Shown in pieces: positions 7,289-11,648 of a stretch of 11,648 bases of DNA. Position 1 is the stretch's first letter; the number at the start of each line of letters is the position of its first letter. The DNA comes from Kiritimatiellia bacterium (GTDB taxonomy: Bacteria; Verrucomicrobiota; Kiritimatiellia; RFP12; UBA1067), in the NCBI GenBank assembly GCA_016302985.1, contig JAEDMN010000089.1, forward strand, positions 1 through 11,648. Direction: 5' to 3'. A program made the translations under genes and the position numbers. The notes beneath the pieces were generated by a model that saw nothing but the letters and a program-made list of their open reading frames with translations, made no database searches and was not told the DNA's origin.

Positions 7289-8459
7289 TCACCATCTCTT
7301 GCATCTGCGCCTCCGCCGCGTCCAGCAGCGGGGTCAACACCTCCGCGCCATCCCCGCGGGCCAGCGCCACGAGGAACTTGCGGTAGCTCTCCGACACCTC
7401 GGCCAGGGCGGGGCCGCGGCCGATGGCGCTGAACGGAATCTCCCGCGCCTTCTTCAAGGCCGCCTCGCGGATGGCGGGGTTCTCCCCGGCCAGGGCGATC
7501 GCCTCCCGGAAGGTACAGGATGGGCCATTTGCGCCAATATTTTTATCAAATTCAGACGGATAAAGCAAGAGACGAGAGGCGAAAACCTTGATGTCCCAGG
7601 GGGTCGCGCGACCCGGCGAAAGCACCGACCGGGTCAACCGCACGAGGCGTTCGTCGGACGCCTTGTCCTGCTGTTCGGGATCGGTCTCGCCCGTCAGGTC
7701 GAAGGCCAGCCGCGCCCCGTCGAAGGCCCGCCCCGCGGCGAAGTCCTCGAGCATGCGCCGGAAGATCTTCTTCTCACGCATCCACGAGACGATGTAGCCC
7801 GCGAACACCGCGTCCCTCTCGGTTCCGGTCTGCAGCTTCTCGCACAACCGCGGGAAGTACGGCATCGCCGCGGTGCTCCACAGGTCCAGCACCGCGTGCT
7901 TGTCGGCATCCACCTGTTCGCCGTTCAGCGCGCGCAGCGCGCCCTGGACCATCCAGTCCGGGACCGGCGCGGCGGGGCCATCGGCGTCCGCCGGACGATT
8001 TCTGTCAATCCAGGCATGAAAATATGCTTTAACGATGGAGAACCGCAGCTGCTCAAGATCCGAATAACCGGGGGACGGCAGCCAGACGCGCGTCAGCGCG
8101 GCCCCGTCGCGGCGCAGGGCGCGCGCAATCACCCGCACGTCGTTCGTCTTCCCCTCCAGCGCATGGATCACGAGCCCCGGCCCCCCGCGCGGCATGGAGA
8201 GCTTGTAGACGCGCTCGACTTCGCGCAGAAGCCGCGTCGTGAACTGCAGGATGGGCAGCCGGAAGCCGACGGGATCGCCCGGCACGTCCGCCGCGACCAC
8301 CTCCACGAAACGGTCCGCGCTCATCGCCACCTTCGGCATCTCCGCCGCGGTGCGGATGCGGCGCGGCGCCTCCCCGTCCTCCATGTCCTGGGCGCGAACA
8401 TCCGCCCCGCAGAGCAGGGCGACGGACAGGAGGACAAGCTGGAGGGCGCGGTTCTTCAC
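7278..8459 (-). CDS. Secreted protein of unknown function with a degenerate peptidase-like segment
   Basis: I do not recognise this 393-residue protein. It begins with a clear Sec signal peptide (MKNRALQLVLLSVALLCGA, likely cleaved after VRA at 23), so it is periplasmic or secreted. No other membrane segment is visible. Residues 133-177 (SDLEQLRFSIVKAYFHAW, then VPDWMVQGAL) resemble the region around the active site of gluzincin peptidases of the MA-like type, where HExxH precedes a 'P-W-hydrophobic-x-G' motif, but the HExxH itself is absent, so catalysis is unlikely. The remainder looks helical and charged. It sits 10 nt after mraY and overlaps argH by 11 nt, so it is inside the operon. Two patches, 7531-7570 and 8001-8040, are only about 35-40% G+C, unlike the surrounding DNA. 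The peptidase link is a weak inference. Confidence 0.85.
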   Translation of the reverse strand: MKNRALQLVLLSVALLCGADVRAQDMEDGEAPRRIRTAAEMPKVAMSADRFVEVVAADVPGDPVGFRLPILQFTTRLLREVERVYKLSMPRGGPGLVIHALEGKTNDVRVIARALRRDGAALTRVWLPSPGYSDLEQLRFSIVKAYFHAWIDRNRPADADGPAAPVPDWMVQGALRALNGEQVDADKHAVLDLWSTAAMPYFPRLCEKLQTGTERDAVFAGYIVSWMREKKIFRRMLEDFAAGRAFDGARLAFDLTGETDPEQQDKASDERLVRLTRSVLSPGRATPWDIKVFASRLLLYPSEFDKNIGANGPSCTFREAIALAGENPAIREAALKKAREIPFSAIGRGPALAEVSESYRKFLVALARGDGAEVLTPLLDAAEAQMQEMVNED

Positions 8460-8462
8460 GGG

Positions 8463-8469
8463 TCCTCCC
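8463..8469 (-). promoter_or_regulatory. Shine-Dalgarno that fixes the GTG start of the secreted protein
   Basis: GGGAGGA directly follows the TGA stop of mraY and stands 3 nt before GTG at 8459. With the signal peptide beginning at this codon, it makes GTG the convincing start. Confidence 0.7.
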
Positions 8470-9591
8470 TCAGCGGACCTTGATGAGGATGATGAAGATC
8501 AGCGGCATCAGGAATGCCTGAAGCAGCATGAAACGCATCAAAACCTGAGCATTCGACCACTTAAGCTCCTGCTTGCAGTGGTCGTGGAGCGGGAAGCGGA
8601 CACGCTGCACAAGCTTGACGAGCACGTTCTTGCGCTTCTCCTCCTCCGGCACGAGCGTCGACGGTGGACGCACGTCGAGCCCGCACTTCCGGAAGAAGCG
8701 CAGCAGGAGGATCTTCACCATCCCGCCGCCGCCGTTCACCAGCACGACCGGGGCGAACGCGAAGACGAGAAAGGGGTTGCCCGTGACCAGCACGCCCGCG
8801 CCGAGCAGCAGGCCCAGGAAGCGGGATCCCGCGTCGCCCATCAGCACCTTGGACGGCTCCGCGTTCCACCAAAGATATCCGGCGAACGCGCCCACGACCG
8901 TCATCAGCAGCACCGACCAGCGCACCGCGAGGTAGTTGTGCGGCACGAGCAGGTAGTCCGCCATCGGACGGTAGCCAATCACGCCGTAGAGCAGCGCGGC
9001 GAGCGCGATGAGGGAGATCACCGTCAGGGACCCCGCCAGACCGTCGACGCCGTCCGAGCAGTTCGTCGCGTTCATGACGACGAAGAGCAGGAAGCCCATG
9101 CTCGGGATGTAGAGCCACCACGGCATCGTCCACACGCCCTTCACGAGCGGCAGCCAGACCTTGCCTTCAAGCGCGGACCACACGAACAGCGCCACGCCCA
9201 GGCAGACAACGGCGTCGAGCAGGCCCTTCTTGAGCTGCCCCCACGGAACGTCCGCGCGGTCGTCGAGGTAGCCGAACGCCATCGCGACGTAGAGACAGAG
9301 GAGCATGCCCAGCACCGGCACGGAGAGCGGCATCACCAGCAGCACGATGGGCAGCAGGATCAGCGTCACCCAGAGGCCCGTGCCCGTCGGCTTGCCCGCG
9401 GACTTCATCCCGTCCTTCCCGAGGATGGCCTTGCCGTGGTCCCGCGGGGACAGCGGCCAGAGCTTCGGCAGCAGCAACACGACGGCGAACGCCGCCAGCA
9501 ACGTGCCGATCGCCAGCAGCAGCGCGTGCGAGCGCAGCAGGCGGAACGGCCCCCAGAATTTCTCAAGATGCGGAGCAAGAAGGTAGAGCAT
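8470..9591 (-). CDS. mraY: Phospho-N-acetylmuramoyl-pentapeptide-transferase (MraY), divergent
   Basis: Inner-membrane enzyme that joins phospho-MurNAc-pentapeptide to undecaprenyl phosphate to make lipid I for peptidoglycan. 373 residues and about ten hydrophobic segments, as expected. Seen: N-terminus MLYLLAPHLEKF typical of MraY; GKPTGTG at 66-72 in place of the usual GTPTMGG; FGYLDDRAD at 107-114 with catalytic Asp110 and Asp111; NATNCSDGVDGLAG at 174-187; MGDAGSRFLG at 251-260 with Asp253; and PLHDHCKQELKW at 334-345 in place of the usual PxHHH. ATG at 9591 is chosen because it gives the canonical MraY N-terminus and follows AAGGA (9607-9603); an in-frame TTG at 9615 lies before the predicted transcription start. 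It heads the operon and is not next to mur or fts genes. A WecA-like transferase is possible but fits less well. Confidence 0.88.
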   Translation of the reverse strand: MLYLLAPHLEKFWGPFRLLRSHALLLAIGTLLAAFAVVLLLPKLWPLSPRDHGKAILGKDGMKSAGKPTGTGLWVTLILLPIVLLVMPLSVPVLGMLLCLYVAMAFGYLDDRADVPWGQLKKGLLDAVVCLGVALFVWSALEGKVWLPLVKGVWTMPWWLYIPSMGFLLFVVMNATNCSDGVDGLAGSLTVISLIALAALLYGVIGYRPMADYLLVPHNYLAVRWSVLLMTVVGAFAGYLWWNAEPSKVLMGDAGSRFLGLLLGAGVLVTGNPFLVFAFAPVVLVNGGGGMVKILLLRFFRKCGLDVRPPSTLVPEEEKRKNVLVKLVQRVRFPLHDHCKQELKWSNAQVLMRFMLLQAFLMPLIFIILIKVR

Positions 9592-9617
9592 GGTTGAACG
9601 AGTCCTTTGAATCAACT

Positions 9618-9626
9618 AGTATAGCA
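9618..9626 (-). promoter_or_regulatory. Extended -10 promoter for mraY and the downstream operon
   Basis: TGCTATACT reads on the minus strand in the 66-nt gap between the sialidase-like gene and mraY. There is no convincing -35 at 16-18 nt upstream, so activity would depend on the extended -10. The predicted transcription start near 9611 leaves a leader of about 20 nt carrying the AAGGA ribosome site. Confidence 0.55.
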
Positions 9627-9657
9627 AAACTCGATGCCCCGTGCCGTCCTTCGGGCC

Positions 9658-11430
9658 CTACTCGTCCGTCTTTTCGAAACTGCGGAAATAGACGCCTTTC
9701 GTGTCGGTTTCCTCAGCCAACGTCTGGAGATGGAGATAGGAGAGCCCGAACCGGGGAAAAATTGCGATCTTTCGTTCGGAAAACGGCTTCCCATTGCAGA
9801 AAAGGACCGCCTTGCCGGCGTCGAGGTCCCAGTCCGCCGCCACCTCGACCCACTTCCCGGCCCCCGTCTCGGCCGCGGTCACGGGGACGGAGACGGGGGA
9901 GAGCCCCGGCCCGGTTTCGTCGCAGGGGTTCATCCAGTGGTCCGCGAGCGTCAGGCGGAAGCCCGCCCCGTCGATGCGGCAGGCGATCTTCACGCGCCCC
10001 TTCCGCGACGCGGGGAAGTTCCAGACCACGCCCTGGCGGTCGCTCACGAGCCGTTCGTCGCGGACGCGGCAGAGCTGCAGCGCCTCGCGCTTCGTGCCCG
10101 GCCCCGTCTCCGGTTCGCGCACGAGCAGCGCGCCCGGCACCCGCTCCCACGCGCAGTGTCCGCCCCAGCCGCGCGCCCCGCCCGAGAGCGACTTCACGTA
10201 GAGGTGGTTCGACAGGCCGCGGAGACCGTTCCGGAAATCGTCCGACCGCTTCGTCTCGTAGAGCCACTTCGGGTCGAAGACGACGAGGCGGCGGGAGGCG
10301 GAGTTCTGCCCCAGCGCGAGCAGCACCTTCCCCTTCGCGAGCTCCAGCGCCTGCGTCTGGTGCACGCTCTTGTCGTGCTCCTCGGCGGGACTGTTCCCGA
10401 GCTCGCGGAAGTCGGCGGCGTTCCGGGCCTCGTTCAGGATGATTTCGCGGAAGCCGCGCCAGGTCTTCCCGTCGTCCTCCGAAATCGCGGCGTGCAGCGC
10501 GTCGCGGTTCGTGAAGACCGACTCCCACTTGCCGGAGAGCTCGTCCCGCCCAAGCTCGGGGTACTCGGAGGCGTCGCGCGTCGGCAGCATCGCCGTGTTG
10601 TTCCAGATGAAGAGCAGGCGGCCGTCCCTCAGGCGGAAGAAGAGCGGCATCGTGTTCGCCGCCCAGAAGACGTCGCTCTCGACGGGCTCGCTCCAGGTCT
10701 CGCCGCCGTCCGCCGACCGGTAGAACACGTGGTGCGGACCGCTCGTGCGCGCGGCCACGACGAGCGTGCCGTCCCCCAGCTCCGCGACGGTCGGCTCGCA
10801 GCCGTTGTTGAACCAGTGCGGACGCCGGTCGCCCGGCGCGAACTTCGGCACGAAGGACGCCACGGGCAGCTGCACCCAGCGCCAGGTGCGCCCGTCGTCG
10901 TCCGAGAGGATCACCGCCGCGTTGTAGCAGCCGCCGAGCTTCAGGCGGATGTCGCTGATCGCCGCGACCCAGCGCCTGCGGCTCTTCAGCGGCAGGACCT
11001 GGCGCACCTCGGCCCGCTCGAAGGGCAGCTCCGTCTCCGTCGCCTCCAGATCGCCCGGACCCGTCTTCGAGCGCAGCAGCGTCAGCTTCGGGAAGCCGCG
11101 CGCGAAGCCGACCCATTCGCCGCTCCACGGACTCCTCACCCACGTGCCGCCCTTGTCCCGGGGGTCCGCGAGGATGGTCTTCCAGCTCAGCCCCTCGTCC
11201 CGCGAGGAGATGTAGACGCGGCGCTTCCGCCCGCCGACCATCTTCCAGCCGTAGTGCCGGATCTCGCCGTCCGCGCACCTGCACATGTCGCGCACGGCCG
11301 CCGCCGGGGGCACGCCCACCACGGTTGGCTCGACGATCGCGTCCAGCATCTCGCGGTCGCCCGCGGACAGCTCCCCCCACGCGGCGGCACACGCCCCGCA
11401 CGCCACCAGAACGGCAAGTTTCAGTTTCAT
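9658..11430 (-). CDS. Exported sialidase-like beta-propeller protein with LamG-like tail
   Basis: Likely extracytoplasmic glycan-acting or glycan-binding protein. 590 residues. A Sec signal peptide (MKLKLAVLVACGACAAAWG, cleavage near 19) precedes a six-bladed-propeller-type domain with four Asp boxes of the form SxDxGxxW at 76-83, 176-183, 239-246 and 317-324. The segment CEPTVAELGDGTLVVAAR at 211-228 is typical of the GH33-like sialidase fold. After about 470 the sequence (VVWNFPASRKGRVKIACRID; later WVEVAADWDLDAG and AVLFCNGKPF) resembles a LamG/concanavalin-like beta-sandwich. I see no clear FRIP motif near the N-terminus, so true sialidase activity is unproved; related proteins are often just called BNR-repeat proteins. 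ATG at 11430 is chosen because the signal peptide starts there. The frame is open further upstream, but that stretch has non-coding character. It is a separate transcription unit from mraY. Confidence 0.88.
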   Translation of the reverse strand: MKLKLAVLVACGACAAAWGELSAGDREMLDAIVEPTVVGVPPAAAVRDMCRCADGEIRHYGWKMVGGRKRRVYISSRDEGLSWKTILADPRDKGGTWVRSPWSGEWVGFARGFPKLTLLRSKTGPGDLEATETELPFERAEVRQVLPLKSRRRWVAAISDIRLKLGGCYNAAVILSDDDGRTWRWVQLPVASFVPKFAPGDRRPHWFNNGCEPTVAELGDGTLVVAARTSGPHHVFYRSADGGETWSEPVESDVFWAANTMPLFFRLRDGRLLFIWNNTAMLPTRDASEYPELGRDELSGKWESVFTNRDALHAAISEDDGKTWRGFREIILNEARNAADFRELGNSPAEEHDKSVHQTQALELAKGKVLLALGQNSASRRLVVFDPKWLYETKRSDDFRNGLRGLSNHLYVKSLSGGARGWGGHCAWERVPGALLVREPETGPGTKREALQLCRVRDERLVSDRQGVVWNFPASRKGRVKIACRIDGAGFRLTLADHWMNPCDETGPGLSPVSVPVTAAETGAGKWVEVAADWDLDAGKAVLFCNGKPFSERKIAIFPRFGLSYLHLQTLAEETDTKGVYFRSFEKTDE

Positions 11431-11436
11431 GCCGCT

Positions 11437-11445
11437 AGTGTAGCA
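11437..11445 (-). promoter_or_regulatory. Extended -10 promoter of the sialidase-like gene, nearly leaderless
   Basis: TGCTACACT reads on the minus strand, with the last base of the hexamer only 7 nt before the ATG at 11430. A normal start site would fall within about 2 nt of the ATG. No Shine-Dalgarno lies before the ATG and no clear -35 is visible. Confidence 0.45.
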
Positions 11446-11562
11446 TATCGCGCCGCCGGATGACGGGACGAGGAACGTCGGATTTCGCCTCGGAACGCCT
11501 CGGCATCCACATGTCATCGGCAATTCATCCCGCGGCTCGTCGAGACGTCGAGCCCGACCACC

Positions 11563-11576
11563 GGTTGCCCCCAACC
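11563..11576. repeat. Small hairpin, GGTTG stem with CCCC loop
   Basis: Perfect 5-bp inverted repeat GGTTG/CAACC around a 4-nt loop in the non-coding right edge. No T-run follows on either strand, so it does not look like an intrinsic terminator. Confidence 0.3.
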
Positions 11577-11608
11577 TCCACGAGAGTTGCGCCCTAGTGC
11601 CACATTGA

Positions 11609-11629
11609 GAGGGCTTCCCATCTGCCCTC
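11609..11629. repeat. Small inverted repeat, GAGGGC stem
   Basis: Perfect 6-bp inverted repeat GAGGGC/GCCCTC around a 9-nt spacer. It lacks a T-run on either side. It may be a leftover of a terminator or operator for a gene beyond the window, or chance. Confidence 0.3.
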
Positions 11630-11648
11630 GACGGCTGATTATTGTGGG

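Larger units (their letters stand above)
11431..11648. other. Non-coding upstream region at the right edge
   Basis: 218 nt with no gene I can support on either strand. Besides the promoter-like element at its left end, it holds two small inverted repeats, at 11563-11576 and 11609-11629. No tRNA, transposase fragment or riboswitch was recognised. The minus-strand frame continuous with the sialidase-like gene is open to the edge, but its third codon positions are not GC-rich as in the real genes. Confidence 0.6.

Noticed and set aside
9592..9657. Possible intrinsic terminator after the sialidase-like gene (GGCCCG ... CGGGGC before a short TTTT)
   Set aside because: The stem is imperfect, and only four T follow; they belong to the extended -10 promoter region of mraY.
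9634..11463. Plus-strand open frame of 609 codons opposite the sialidase-like gene
   Set aside because: Arg/Ala/Val-rich, no motif, and fully antisense to a gene with a signal peptide and four Asp boxes.
11431..11574. Upstream extension of the sialidase-like gene to a TTG at 11574
   Set aside because: It would bury the signal peptide 48 residues inside the protein, and the extra stretch lacks the GC-rich third positions of real genes here.
11500..11648. tRNA or insertion-sequence end at the right edge
   Set aside because: No T-loop or acceptor-stem pattern, no transposase fragment, and only two short hairpins without flanking target duplications.

Overview
The window is GC-rich (visibly about two thirds G+C) and every gene I can support lies on the minus strand, so it reads from right to left. 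Nine protein genes are present: eight complete and one cut by the left edge. No tRNA, rRNA, CRISPR array, insertion sequence or phage gene is visible. The ExbB/ExbD pair and the exported multiheme cytochrome indicate a Gram-negative cell. The mix of a Bacteroidetes-style ArgH, a divergent MraY, a sialidase-like propeller with a LamG-like tail and a large multiheme cytochrome fits the Planctomycetes-Verrucomicrobia-Kiritimatiellota-Lentisphaerae group. That placement is an inference from gene style; no marker gene proves it.

Layout in transcription order. (1) 11431-11648 is non-coding upstream DNA with two small inverted repeats and a promoter-like extended -10 placed so close to the next start that the mRNA would be almost leaderless. 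(2) 11430-9658 is an exported sialidase-like beta-propeller. (3) After a second extended -10 promoter, a tightly packed seven-gene series runs from 9591 to 1728: mraY, a secreted protein of unknown function, argH, exbB, exbD, a heptaheme cytochrome c fused to a five-helix membrane domain, and apbE. Gaps are 10 nt, an 11-nt overlap, 32 nt, a 1-nt overlap, 3 nt and 1 nt, so this is very probably one operon. (4) A third extended -10 promoter with a good -35 drives an AMP-forming acyl-CoA synthetase that runs off the left edge.

The most notable part is 5891-1728. ExbB and ExbD form a proton-driven inner-membrane motor. The cytochrome carries seven CxxCH haem sites outside the membrane and a C-terminal membrane domain with candidate b-haem histidines. 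ApbE attaches FMN covalently to partner proteins. Together they suggest an envelope redox module in which quinone-linked electrons pass through the fusion cytochrome, possibly to or from a flavinylated partner encoded elsewhere. No FMN-binding-domain protein, TonB or TonB-dependent receptor is in the window, so the partners remain unidentified. The link between the motor and the cytochrome rests only on gene packing.
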